Positions 1-11,577 of a stretch of DNA of 64,000 bases are shown in pieces. The translations under genes were made by a program, and so were the position numbers. The notes under the pieces were generated by a model. The model worked only from the letters and a program-made list of their open reading frames with translations, was not told the origin of the DNA and did no database searches. The stretch is from positions 682,001 through 746,000 of the forward strand of contig JANATG010000019.1 in assembly GCA_029449235.1 (NCBI GenBank). The letters are read 5' to 3'. The stretch's first letter is position 1. Every line of letters begins with the position of its first letter. Source of the DNA: Linnemannia schmuckeri (lineage: Eukaryota > Mortierellomycota > Mortierellomycetes > Mortierellales > Mortierellaceae).

Positions 1-1445
1 TTGATATGCTCTACCTTTTGTCGAGCCTTCCGTGTAGGGATGGCTGTACTGGCTTTGGCCTTGCCCTTCAAGGGCCAGTCCAGCTTGCAGATCGGGCACT
101 TCTTGACCTTAGCCAAATAGTCAACTTGTGCTCCTGCAAACTCGACTTGATTCAATGGTATCCTAGGAAGGCCAGTCGTTTGGTCCAGGGACTGTGCTGC
201 GTCCTGTTTCTGCTGTTGCTGCTCGTCGATACAATTGTTGATATGATACTCAACGCGTGCTGAATCAAGATGGGTTAAAAGTTTCCCGCAAACGACGCAC
301 TCAATAATATCGTCTCTTCCAAGTGTGCTCGGAAGGAGGTCATCCGACTGCATCGTACTGGTGATGCTGACATCAGAGCTGAATGTTGTTGTATGGATAT
401 AGATGTCGTCGTCGCCATCGTGGTTACCATCGTCAGCAACAACAACGAGCGGTTCTGGTGACGTTGGCGCGGTTGCAGTTGACGCAGATTCAGCAGAGGG
501 GATGGATGAGGTTGTTGTTGCTGCTACGAGGTCCGAAAGGAGTGGATTTTCGGTTCTTGGCGAGAGTGACCACCGGACTTCAGAATACTGAGTGCAATCC
601 AATCTAGTGTCGAGTTCGTCGAGTACAGGCGAGGGTGAGCGAGGCTCTGGATCCTTGTCAACTGGCAAACTGTCGTTGAGCTGGTCGGATTCCTGGCAAT
701 GGTCAACACTGCCCTGAGAGCTGGCGATGGATTCCTGGGTGTTCTGGGCTTTAGTGCTGGGTATCGCGGTAGGAGACGTCCATTTACGATTCTGCCAAGA
801 ACCGGTCTTAGAGAGTGGTTGAGTTGAGAAAACGCCACCAATTTGGGTCGAACTGAGGGCAATTTCAGGGAAGTCGGACGACGAGGCTACAGGACAATCC
901 ATGTCCACGTCTGAGTCTCCCTCTGATTCCGAATCGAGTACAATCATCACCGTCTCCTTGCCGGCGGCCTCTCTGGGCTTCGGAGAGTTGGAAAGGGGTC
1001 TGGGGGTCGTGGCAGCTATTGTCGAATGAGTCGTGGTGGACTGAGAGACACCTTCAATATTTGGAGGAGAGGTGCCCTGGCTGCTTGGTTTCGATTTCGG
1101 CGCTGGTTTCTTGAGTGAGAGAGGAAGTCCAATGCGCGGTTTTGGAGTGGATGGAGCAGCCGTAATTGGGGTCTGGAACGATATTGGTCTATTCAATTTC
1201 TGGGAGAGATCTGATTGAGGCCTCATAAGGGTGTGAGCAGACTGTGATTGATCCTGCTTTTGTTGTTGCTTTTGTTGAGATTGTTGTGATTGCTGTTGTC
1301 GTGGACGCTGTCGTTGTTGCTGCGAAGACGAGACAGGGGCGGGTCGTTTTGGCGGAGGGGTTGGGCTCCTGAGCCTGATGCTGTGGGGCGTCAACGAGTC
1401 AAAGTCATCGTCGTCGTCATCACCGCCAAGCATCCCCAGGGGCAT
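1..1445 (-). CDS. SLX4: SLX4-like structure-specific endonuclease scaffold, N-terminal part (cut by left edge)
   Basis: An open frame of 481 codons runs from an ATG at 1445 to the window edge with no intron seen. The first ~380 residues are low-complexity (D, S, P and Q rich). Two zinc-finger modules follow. The first has C383, C386, H401 and C405 (CVVCGKLL..H...C). The second starts CPIC at 450-453 and has H480, with its last ligand beyond the edge. The first finger is followed by a D-E pair, and the second sits about 45 residues downstream with a basic RKARQKVEHI helix. This matches the tandem UBZ4 fingers of animal SLX4, which bind ubiquitin and recruit the SLX1/MUS81/XPF nuclease platform to damaged DNA. 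The SAP and SLX1-binding regions would lie outside the window. The start codon is only 101 bp downstream of the S2P stop. Another UBZ4 protein (RAD18 or FAN1 type) is less likely, because those carry a single finger. Confidence 0.62.
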   Translation of the reverse strand, partial: MPLGMLGGDDDDDDFDSLTPHSIRLRSPTPPPKRPAPVSSSQQQRQRPRQQQSQQSQQKQQQKQDQSQSAHTLMRPQSDLSQKLNRPISFQTPITAAPSTPKPRIGLPLSLKKPAPKSKPSSQGTSPPNIEGVSQSTTTHSTIAATTPRPLSNSPKPREAAGKETVMIVLDSESEGDSDVDMDCPVASSSDFPEIALSSTQIGGVFSTQPLSKTGSWQNRKWTSPTAIPSTKAQNTQESIASSQGSVDHCQESDQLNDSLPVDKDPEPRSPSPVLDELDTRLDCTQYSEVRWSLSPRTENPLLSDLVAATTTSSIPSAESASTATAPTSPEPLVVVADDGNHDGDDDIYIHTTTFSSDVSITSTMQSDDLLPSTLGRDDIIECVVCGKLLTHLDSARVEYHINNCIDEQQQQKQDAAQSLDQTTGLPRIPLNQVEFAGAQVDYLAKVKKCPICKLDWPLKGKAKASTAIPTRKARQKVEHI

Positions 1446-1545
1446 TGGTGCTGTTTTTTGGAAGTTTGAAAGAGGGAAGGTAAAACGGAAAGAAAAGGTG
1501 AAAAGACAGGGGCGACTTGAATTGACAATTTTCACCGGAGATTTA

Positions 1546-3977
1546 TTATTTTCTAAAAAATGTCACAGCGATCATTTGAAGGAGACTGCCAACCATCACT
1601 CCACCCAAAAGGACCGTCGTACTGATCACTATCCCCTTCACCGCCTTGGACCCCTTGGGAAACGTCGTCGTCGCAAGGCCAGAGGATGCCGCCGTCAGCA
1701 CTGATCCATTATCCAGCAGACACTCTGAGAGACTCTCCTGCAGCGACTGTGTTGACTTGTGGCTCTGAATGATCGAAAAGACCAACGCAGCAAAGGCCTT
1801 GAGTGTATGGTGACCATCCAAATGCCGCGCCGGAACAATGTTCAGTATAGATAGAGCCAGCGAGAACGACATTGTATACTGAATAGTGTGGAGGGCAGCC
1901 TCTGGGAACCAAAGAGAAAGAAATGACCACCTGGCAGACATGCTCGTCACCTCAACAGTCTCCCAGATATCCTTTGGATCACCCTGATACAGCACTACTT
2001 GTTCCCGCGGTGTCGATGAAGCGTCCTTGGAGAACTCATTGCTGTTAGGTTTTTCCCATGAGGGCAGTTGGTAATAGATCCTGACCATAGATCCTGTCCT
2101 GTATGCACTGAAAGGACGGTAGCAGGCACTGTCTCCGGGGCACGATGGCGAGCTAGGTGTACACCGAACTGGTGCAGGGTCGCCAAGGACGTCGATTGAT
2201 GGTAAGCATTGCCCATTTTGGGCCAAGACTCTCTCGTCACCGTCTTCCCACGCTGTTGACTCTGAGCCTGAAGGATCGTACGGAGTAAAGCATGAAATGG
2301 AAGGGTCGGAGGAGTGTCCAAATGGCTCCTTGGGAGTGAATAAGCAACAGTCCGAGGGCTTATCTAGTTTTCAAAATGAGAACAATGCGTTACTAAATTG
2401 CCGTAGCTATAGGCAGTCTCAACTTATAGTGATAATACATTTCGGTGTTGTAACTTACTGAAGAGGAGATTGTGCGGTATACAGAAGCCAGACTCTTTCT
2501 CCCGAGTTGAAAATTCCAGTCCTGGGACTGTAGGTAACAGCGACGACTCCCACACGTCTAGTGGTTTGCCCAGAAGTGAGATATCGTTCACTTTTTTCAC
2601 CACGCTTCCCACCTTCAGGTGGGAATACAGAGGAGACGACTATCAACAAAGAGTAACAGTAATGCAAGTTAGACGCTGCTGCATTATTGTAGAAGCATAT
2701 GGGTTTGTGGATTCGGAGACAGATCGTGTCATACCTGAGCTACACTGACGACACTGACACCGTTGTCCATCTGCTTCCAGCCGACCATTTGGAGTGAGAA
2801 TTGAAAGGCGCCGCTTGATAGAAAGATCCCGGCCGCTGCAAAGAGAATAAAGTTGTGCCAGACGCCCGCACAGACGACGCGCAGTTGCTGGATAGGAGAC
2901 ATGATTGCCAAGGCTCTCGGGGAAAGTTCGACAAAGGCTCCAGGGTATAATATGTACAGAAAAATGCCTGTGGATGACACCTGTGTTTTTTCTCTGTCGA
3001 AAGGATATAGCAAAAATGGATGTGTCAATTGTACGTTCACTCATACACCGAATGTGATGTGCTATATTTAGGGTCAACAGAAGTCAGATGTGTTACCTCG
3101 CAGCAGCAATGGCATGTCCAGCTTCATGAATGACTCCTGAGACAAGCAGAGCGATCAGGTAGTATGGGAGATGGGACAGTGGAAGTGTCACTCCAGGGAT
3201 CTATATGAGCAATGTCCAGGAATTCGATAAAGGTTTGATGATTGATACACATCTTCGTTCGTTCAAGTCTGTCAGTAGCAAAGCGCCTTACCATTGGGAT
3301 GAGCACCATATCGCTGTCTCCCGAGCCTCTCGTTGGACCCGTTGCGGGTGCTGTGTCGACGACAACGTCCCGTTTCCTGAATCTGCTGAAAGGGGGTGCA
3401 TCCTGATTGTTCTTGCTTACACTTGAACCAAGTGGCCATATGTTCATCAGTGAAACGACTGCCACAGATACCAATTGAAAGGCTGCGTACGCTAGCAAAG
3501 TCCAGCCGACGATCATGGCCAGCAGTCCGAACAGTACTCCGAGATCATACCATACGCGCCAAAACCGGGCTAGTTTAGGCGAATTGCCGAGACGGAAAAA
3601 GAACGAATTGAGCCCAGTTGTCGAGAAACGGACATGAAATGGCTTGACCAGGAGCCCGCTGGAGGAGGATCCTGGTTTTGACGATGACCCTAGTCCTGAT
3701 TGTCCCCCGTTCGATCCTGATACAGTCGGCAGCAACTCATATTCCTATCGAGCGGAATGGAGTGGTCAAGCAGTGTCAATTATTTCGTTGTGAATTCCAT
3801 TGCAATCGAATGCCAGAAACGGGAAGGATCAACTTTTTTTGAAACAGGTCTTACAAGGCCACTTCCAGGGCCGACGGGCAAGTTGGGGCGGTTCAAGAAT
3901 CGTTGTAAGAGAAAGAGGAAGACATGGATACCGAACCAGGTGGCGAGGAACGGCACCAAGAGGTTCACAAGTCCCAT
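1546..3977 (-). CDS. Site-2 protease (S2P/MBTPS2-like intramembrane metalloprotease)
   Basis: Six exons on the minus strand: 3977-3834, 3744-3292, 3200-3097, 2993-2735, 2639-2459 and 2363-1546, giving about 652 aa. The zinc-binding HEAGH motif is at about 224-228 and the second M50 motif, NIVPARHLDG, at about 555-564, so D563 is the third ligand. Between them are the conserved GIFLYILYPGAF segment, a WHNF helix and a PDZ-like stretch (VGSVVKKVNDISLLGKPLD). The order and spacing match human S2P, including a Cys-rich lumenal loop before the second motif. The family cleaves membrane-anchored transcription factors such as SREBP inside the membrane of the Golgi/ER. In early-diverging fungi and basidiomycetes it supports sterol and hypoxia responses. 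The N-terminus has several hydrophobic segments. The first splice donor (near 3834) is the least certain; the other joins keep frame and domain continuity. Confidence 0.88.
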
Positions 3978-5978
3978 TCAACCGTTGTGACAGACTATGT
4001 CGAAGGAATAGCGGCAGACGACGACTGATAAGTCAGAGGAGGAGAACAAGACTGGTAGTTTCGGTGTTATTGAGCAGCCAGTTCACAAGCGTGTGTGTGT
4101 AGAAGTGAGCTTTCCTCCAGGTCGATGGTGATGCCGAGCTGATGGATGGTGGAGTGTCGTCGATGCTGAGCGAGGGGGTTTGTTCTATTGTTCAAAGGGG
4201 CGGTCGTTGCTGTTTTTGTGGGGGGCTAGAAATGGGGAAGAGGAATTGACTTAAGGGTCCTGTGAAATGGATCTTGATTTTGCCCCCTTTGTCATGGAAT
4301 TTTGGTGGCGCATACTCAGTCCCCTGAAGGGTGTCGTCATGAAGTGCTTGGCGTTTGTTCACTAATGACTGCTGCGGTCCTAAGGACTTCTAGAAAACAC
4401 ATGCCGGTAAACTGGGCGCTAGACTAAATACATGGGCATCCAAAAGGGCGCGCTTGGAGTCTTCCTTAATTACTCAGAACTCTCTTCCCTGAAAACCCGT
4501 GTACTATACGCACCAGCTCATGAACATCCTAGTCTGACGCGGGCCAAAGCCAAAGCTACTACTCACCCAAAACACTATGAGTAGTTGAGTGGAGCATGGA
4601 CACTACATCGTTTGTAGCTTATCCTCACATCAGTCGCTGCTCTGCACTAGGTCATTGAACCCTGAGCCTTTCGCAAAAAGCTACATGTACCAACCAAGTA
4701 CCTAGACAGGAACAGTCTCTGGTGTTCTCGCGGATGACATATGAACGCCTGTTGTTACGAGAATTGCGAACAAATAAATGCGACGTCGTCCTCAATTTAA
4801 TAGAAAAGAATTCAACTACAATTCTGCAACGGTGAGAGTAAAAACATCAGACATGTTTGTGTGCTTATTATTTTTGGTTGCTGGTTGGGTCAACTGGATA
4901 ATGATAGGTCCACAAACACATTTGGTCATGCTCAATGTTCCTTTTGAAGACGGCGTCTAAAGCCGAAGAGGAGAGTCCAAGGGTACTGTCGTCATTGCGC
5001 TTTCATTTTGTTTGATATGTTTGTGGAGAGAGAATTAAGGTGTGGAGAAAAATCAGCGAGCAAACGTTTTTGATTTTCGTGTGACATGAGTGGATCAAAT
5101 GGCCTTTGAAAATGTCCAGCTTTGTTGTCAAAGAGGAAGGGAGCGGGCCGAGGGGAGGAGATGACAACCATAGACATGCATCTCTTTGAAGTTATTATTT
5201 CTTCATATGATACCCAATCGATCTCAATTCTCAGCAGTGCATTGTGTAGTTTTTTTGTTGTCGTTGCAATTTGTTTTTTTGATTGCTCTGCCTGTTTGTT
5301 TTTTTTCATTTGTCATCGGATTTCACTAGTAAAAATTCATCCCCTTGGACGTCGTGCACGGTGCTCTGCCTTGCAGGTCAAGATGAGGTGCAAAATGCAA
5401 ATCATGGCGCTTCCCTTTGTTAACCTCTTCCTGTTTATCAATTGCAAATGCAGGTCCAAACAGCAAAACGTGCATTCCTCTATGTTTCAACGCTATCTCT
5501 CATGGACGTAAAGCCTCGCAAAATCACATCTCTAGCTCTGTCACTTTACTCGATACTTCCTCATCAAAGGAAAGAGAACTGTAACTTTTGTCCTGTTGAT
5601 AATGTACTGTACTTTCAACGACAATGCTCCATGAAATTCCTTTCCTCTTTTGTCATCGTAATTTTATGTACTTAATTACTACCACGAGAAAGAAAAGAAA
5701 GCTTAAGTTGACGTCCTTTTCCTACAAGAACGACATTCATCCATTCATCGTCAGCTCATCTTGGTAGGCTACGCGTTCCTTCCTCTTCCGGCGCTCGTGA
5801 CATCAACAAACACGGTTCTATTAGCTCTCCAATCTTCGACACCAAATCAACCTTGGTATCCTCAAATTGTCACTTTATCCGTCACTCAAGGGCAAGATAG
5901 CTACACAAAACTTGTTTTTTCCACTTCCACTTCCACTTTCCGCGCAAAGGTTACAGAGTGTCAAAGAGGAAAAATGGG
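3978..5978. other. Intergenic region without a recognisable gene
   Basis: This stretch lies between the divergent S2P and lipase genes. Only short unrelated open frames (under 130 codons) are present, none with a recognisable domain or splice pattern. The part near 4150-4250 is the probable S2P 5' flank. The segment at 5200-5320 is rich in T runs. Nothing else could be assigned. Confidence 0.5.
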
Positions 5979-6009
5979 TACGAGGAGATACGAGGAGATA
6001 CGAGGAGAT
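5979..6009 (+). repeat. Tandem 10-bp repeat, three units
   Basis: The unit TACGAGGAGA occurs three times head to tail without mismatch, followed by one extra T. It lies about 250 bp upstream of the first lipase start codon, in its probable promoter or 5' leader. Confidence 0.9.
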
Positions 6010-6256
6010 CAGACTTCGCCAAGAGAACAACGCTGTAGCCATCTTTACCTCCACTCCAAAGTTTTCAGCCAAAAGGCATGCATCAGAAAACAGTACAAAT
6101 AAACGATACATTGCCCCAGTTTCCAAACCTTTTTTTCCAATGTGCAGACTTTCCTCTTCTTCTTCAATTCACCAGACAAAACACTCCTTGCCACTCATTC
6201 CTTCGAACCATCTCCACTCTTTCCGAACAAAAAAATAACGCGTTCTTGATCTCGAA

Positions 6257-7546
6257 ATGAAGTTCTCCATCGCCTCCATCTTCAGCACTGTCGCTGCTGC
6301 CCTCACCATCTTTTCCACCGTCCAGGCTGCCGCCGTCCCTACCCCCGTTGAGGTTCAGAAGCGTGCCATTGAAGGTATCAACAACTACGCCTGCAAGTTG
6401 ACTCCTGCCCACCCTAGGTAAACAGATAAATTCACAAATTTTCCTTTAAAGCATTAAGGAGATTATGATGCATTTCAACGTTTTATTGACTGGTAGACTG
6501 ACAAAACTTTCTTCTCCCGCCTTTTCAATGTAGACCTCTATTGTTGGTCCACGGCACGACCCTGACCTTGGACTCTTGGTCGACTTGGGCCCCTCTCCTC
6601 ATCGAGGAAGGCTACTGCGTCTTTGGATTGACCTATGGAAAGTACAAGGACATCCCTCTTCTTGGAGGCATTGCGCCCATTGAGGACAATGCTCAGGAGG
6701 TTGCCAACTTTGCCAACAATGTCTTGACCAGGATGAACGCCACTCAGCTCGACTACATTGGTCACTCACAAGGCGGAATCCTCGGTCGCTACTGGATCAA
6801 GTACCTCGATGGAGCTGGAAAGATCAACCGGTAAGAGATATGGGCCAGTTTGACTGGGTACAATGCATTTTGCCTTGAAGTTTCATGCGTCTATGTTTAC
6901 TCACTTTTTAACTTTCATGTTTTCCCTTTTCGTAGAATGATCGGTGTCGCACCCATCCACCATGGAACCACCTTGAGCGGAATCACGACTTTTGCCACTG
7001 CTCTTCATCTCCTGAACCCTTCCCAGCCCCTCTTTGATGCCGTCGCCCCCGCCCTCTACCAGATGAGTACGTCAAACTTCCTACGTTGCTCTTTTACGCA
7101 AAATAGGCCGGTCTAGTGGAATGTGTCACTGACACCCTTCTCTCTTCAAAACAATGTAGTTGTCGGGTCGCCCTTCATGCAAAAGTTAAATGCTGGCGGC
7201 GATACCTCTCCTGGCGTGATTCACTCCAACATTGCGACCCGCTACGACGAGATCGTCACTCCCTGGGAGACTTGCTACCAGGATGCCCCCGGTGTCACCA
7301 ACACTCTCCTCCAGAACCTTTGCCTGCTTTCCCTGAACGAGCACAGTGCGTACTTGTATATGTCTGAAAAACAAATTAACGGGCGTACGCGAGTCAAAGG
7401 GTTAACACGACTAATGACAATTTTTTTCTCGTTCTTCGTACAAAACCTTAGTCACCATCATTAACTCCAAGATCGCTTTGCGATGGACCTTGAACCAGCT
7501 TGATCCCTCCACTGCCAAAACTGCCAACTGCCTCTCTGTCTTCTAA
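6257..7546 (+). CDS. Secreted alpha/beta-hydrolase lipase, class 2/EstA-like (copy 1)
   Basis: Five exons: 6257-6417, 6534-6830, 6936-7066, 7160-7345 and 7452-7546, giving 289 aa. The first ~25 residues form a signal peptide ending in alanines (VQAAAVP). A Cys-containing pro-region leads into the oxyanion motif LLLVHG (H60-G61). The nucleophile elbow GHSQGG places the catalytic serine at S132. The segment RYDEIVTP gives D226 and LNEH gives H258, completing a Ser-Asp-His triad in the order of the lipase class 2 family (PF01674, similar to Streptomyces EstA and nematode lipases). The likely activity is extracellular hydrolysis of acylglycerol or other esters. A paralogue with matching motifs lies at 61614-62842 on the same strand. 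Introns 3 and 4 here are absent there. All four introns have GT-AG ends and the joined frame is uninterrupted. Confidence 0.88.
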
Positions 7547-8973
7547 AACAGAGAAAATGGCACGGTTGAATGACAAGCAACTATTTATACCCTCTCATAC
7601 CTATCCGCATTTACCCTTACCCTCTCCCCTACGCAAGTGTACTATTATGAGCACTTTGTCGACACTATTATTCGCCCTTAATCCCCCTATTACTCAAAAA
7701 AGAAAATGACGCTGGATCGTCAACACAACAATATTAAAAAACCCCCCCTTGTCATCCCAAAATGCATTACAAAAAAACACGTTTCAATCTGCGCTCCTTT
7801 TTGGGCCTGACTTTGTTCTTCTCGAGTGAAAACCTTGTAACTACATACCGTCTTTATAATTCATTGACCAATGCAACCAAATTTTGTTAAAAATGAATCT
7901 GCCTCCTATGAAATCCTGATATCTATGTAGGAGTTATTGGATGTTGGTTCCATAAAGAAAATCAACAGTTGCATCTAATGCAACTGCAAGCTCACTTCCT
8001 GTCGATGTGTTGCTTTGATCCCATTGTCCTGAACCCCAATACATATTTCAGGATATTTGTTTGTTAGTTGAAGCCCAGGTGAGGGTAAAAAAATAAAACA
8101 TAAAGGGGGTTCCATGATTCAAGAAGTGTCACAACAGTCATTCACGTCCACATCCGTTAGAACAGATATCATATCAAATCCACTCCAGCGCCACCAACCA
8201 ACAGTTCGCAACAGCATAAGAGAGGGGGGAAAATGCAGTATCCAACTCCAGCGCACCTTAGCCTGTCAATGGATTGCTGCGGCTTGCTTTATCGGCCATG
8301 CTCTATGGCCCACTGAGATCCCGGAGCGATTCACCATGCAATACGGATGCTTGTTGAGTAGCTGTCATAGCATACGATAGAACGCGATTTTGAGCGGGAA
8401 AAAAGAGTTTGGGATACTTAAAAGTACAAACGAGTCCTTGGAGGCTACACCCGATCATATGACCTTTTGCCTCTTGGAAAAACACTCGCACAGGAATGAA
8501 CCCTCGAGAGAAAGCCATATGGTTCATCAAAGACACACTTCACCGAGACGGACACCGCCCCCATCCTTCTCCTTATATTGTCCAGGATGATAAAGACAGT
8601 GTAAGTCCGTATTGCGACTATTTTTGTGGTTCGCTCCTCATAAGGTTGACAGAACTCGCCAAAACAACCAACACTAGTAGATTTCTCACTGAACACGACA
8701 TTACGCTCTAGTTTTTTAATTCTGCCACTCTCATTCACGTCTTAAAATATAGGTACTCGAGATTGGTTACCATGCTTTCTTTGTTTTTTCAACAATTGAA
8801 TATCAATAATAGTTAAAAGTTGTATGTTGCTGATGTTGCTCGCGGCAAGTGGTATCTGAAAAGGAGGAAAAAATAGGTCGTAGTGGATGGTCATGTTTGT
8901 CATTTTATAGCTGCTTTTTGTGTGGAAGGAATTTTTTTGCGAGGAAGAAAAAAAAATACGCTTCAGTTCACTC
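7547..8973. other. Intergenic region between convergent lipase and NTF2-like genes
   Basis: The region contains the 3' flank of the lipase (A/T-rich, with A runs near 7690-7780) and the 3' flank of the minus-strand NTF2-like gene. A 88-codon frame at 8114-8380 has no recognisable similarity or codon signal and is not called. Confidence 0.5.
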
Positions 8974-11577
8974 TTATCGCGAACCGCCAATAGTGAAAGA
9001 AGAACGGTAGTTAGGATGAATCCTACGACCACCCGAGACGGGTGCGGGCGCAGGGGCAGGAGTGGGCTCAGCAACAACGGGCTCAGACTTCTGTGCAGCA
9101 GCAGCAGTTTCCAATGCCTGCTGAGCCTGGTGCTGCTCCTCCTGGACCTTCAATTTCTCCAACTCCAGAACCTGCTGCTCCAAATCCTCCGTCGTCAACT
9201 CCGAGGAGCTCACAACTGACTCCTTCAACTCTTGTTGCCGTTCCTCGTTGCGCTCCAGTTCTGCCTCCAATGCCGAGGGTTCCAAAGCATACTTCTCTGC
9301 TGCTACTGGTGCTGCGGACGCAACATCGACAGGGGTAGACTTTTCGACAGGGGGAGGTCCAAAGATATTGTGACTAGTCTTCTTGTATGGTCTGCTGAGG
9401 GCAGGGTTGGGTGGAGGAGGGGCTTGCGAAAAGATGGTCGAAGTCAACGCGGGATGCCCCTTGGGCTTGACATAGTCTGATCTCCATCCAGCGGGACGCT
9501 CTTGGTCAATCTCCTGTTGCTGCTGTTGCTCTTGTCTAGAGACAGGGGGAGCAGCCTGCTGCTGCTGAGGTTCCTTGAGATGACTAAAGATGGTCGATGT
9601 CAGAGCTGGGTGTCCCTTCTTAGCTGCAGGAGCAGAGGCGCTGGTCATGGCGTGGACCTGTTGAGTGGTATCGTCGTTTTCTCCACTCAGGGCACGGTTT
9701 CTGTTGCTGTTATTTCTCTCCCGATCACCGTACTGGTTAAACTCTGCGTCCTTCAAGTGGTTGAACAGAGTTGAAGTCAAAGCTGGGTGACCCTTCTTTG
9801 CAGTGGGAACATTGTTGTTACTGTTGGGAGAGGTAGGGGCAGAAGCCTTGCTGGCCAAGGATTCCTCAGAAGGGGAGGGGCTCAAGGGGAGACGACTGTT
9901 GTTCCTGAACTGAGACTGATCCACTTGAGGGGTGTCCTTGAGATGGTCAAAAAGGGTTGAGGTTAAGGCTGGATGGCCCTTCTTTCCTGACTGTCCTGCT
10001 GATGCTGGAGGAGAAGCCGCTTGGGATGGTTGCTGCTTACTGAAGATCTGCGACGTCAAGGCGGGATGGCCCTTCTTCTGCTGCTGCTGCTGCTGTTGAA
10101 CAGCCGAGATCTGAGGAGGCGACACTGGAGGGCTGAAGATGTTCGAGATCTAATCAATGTAAAATGGTGCCAGTGATGCGATGAGTTGTTTGACCTTGAA
10201 AATAATCACCGAATCGATATCAACAATACGATTGATGTGTCATTCTTACGTTGCTAATCGGGGCACGGTTTCCAGCAGGCGAAGTGGCATTGCCAAAGGG
10301 ATTGAGACGGAAGCGAGTGGGGTTCCTGAGCGCATCAACCTGAGTCTCGGCGACAATTGGCCATGAGTGACGGGAGCCGATGAGACGGACCATCTTGAGG
10401 ACGCTGGCATTGTCCCAGACGTAACGGACACTAGCAATACGGTCGTTAACAATGGACCCGCAGATCACCTAAGCAAATGCATACAAGGGTCGATTTAGTC
10501 AAGGGTTCTGAAGGGGGTGGATTGCCAGGGCGTGTTGACTCTCTCGATCAATTAAATTTAATCCAATAGAGCAATTAACAAGTTGCATGTCGGTGGACCG
10601 GACCCTGGGAGGGGCGGAATACTCTCTTTTGTTCTTCGTCCATTACTTTTTTACAGTTCAGCCCAACAAATGGCAAGAAACGACAAAGCGAACAAAGAAT
10701 CCAGAAAGAGGGCTCTCGTTCATTGTCATTAATCGTCTTAATAAACCCACACTCTCCCCTGCCACTCCCACACACGCCCACAGTTACTTTGTTTCTTTGT
10801 TTGCTCAAATCTAAACGACCAAGCGATTCATGGGATTCTTGCTGACATGATAGATTGCAGCTATTGAATAAATGTATGTTTTTCCATTGCTTCACTCCGC
10901 TCCCTTCCATGGTTACCCGCCCAAAACTCCTTCTTTCTCTCCCTCGTGCGCGCAAAGAACTTTTTCCCTTGGTCCATGTTCGCTTGCATATCGACATGCG
11001 CATGCGTACATACATCTTTCCTTCATTTCTATCTCTGTTCTTTGCAGATAAAAAATAGGCGGCAAAGACACAAAAAAGTACTAAAGACCAGCACTCCTCT
11101 TTACCCCTTTCCTGTGCTTTTGTCGTTACAGTAACCACGTTCACTTAAATTTCTCCCTCCTTTTAGTCCTGACGCCGTTAACATAAAACGTTTTCCTTGC
11201 TCCTTTTCCCTACCGCTTGTGCTTACCAAAGGAAAAGTAATACTAAGATCCTCAAGGTGATGAGGCTCAACATTGGGTAACAACCACCCGCCGGAGCCCG
11301 AGACAAACTTGACCGTGACCTCGACTTCGTCTACCGCTGAGGATTCGCCCACAGTCCGATGAATAACCGTCTCCTCTACGGCCAGTTTTTTTGGGTGCGA
11401 GAATCCGCCCGCCTTGAAAAAGTCACGGACTTGGCGCTCACCCGCGGCTCCTGCGCCGGTGGGGAGGAAGACGATGTGGGTGTCAGGGAGATAGAGGTCT
11501 TCGTCTGAGACTGGGTTTGTGCGAAAGGCGTTCCACAGCAGTGCTTGGGGGGAGGAAGAGGCGTCTGGCAGTGTCAT
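8974..11577 (-). CDS. NTF2/SnoaL-like domain protein with KGHPALTS repeat tail
   Basis: Three exons, 11577-11227, 10468-10250 and 10149-8974, give 581 aa. Residues 1 to about 190 look like an NTF2/SnoaL-like alpha+beta cone fold. Typical features are an early LWNAFRT helix, a VRDFFKAGGF segment, a VEVTVKFVSG strand, and in exon 2 the strands VICGSIVNDRIASVRYVWDN and VLKMVRLIGSR. The ligand is unknown. The remaining ~390 residues are disordered and rich in Q, P, S and N. They carry five copies of KKGHPALTS followed by an Ile/Leu-Phe and usually HLK, then a KKTSHNIFGPPP motif, a Glu/Gln-rich predicted coiled coil, and a basic end. The same frame runs upstream of the chosen ATG for ~100 residues, but that part is a C/T-rich leader and is left out. 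I do not know a characterised member. A scaffold with repeated short linear motifs fits best. Confidence 0.72.
9430..10080 (-). repeat. Five dispersed copies of a KGHPALTS-encoding unit
   Basis: Within the last exon of the NTF2-like gene the peptide GHPALTS recurs five times at intervals of about 30-60 residues. It is always preceded by a basic pair (KK or KPK) and followed by Q/T, I/L and F. Three copies continue as FDHLK, FNHLK or FSHLK. The spacers are unrelated to each other, so only the short motif is conserved. Confidence 0.9.

Noticed and set aside
2455..2667. Alternative reading frame over S2P exon 5
   Set aside because: The other frame gives VGSVVKKVNDISLLGKPLD and joins in phase to both neighbours, matching the S2P PDZ-like region.
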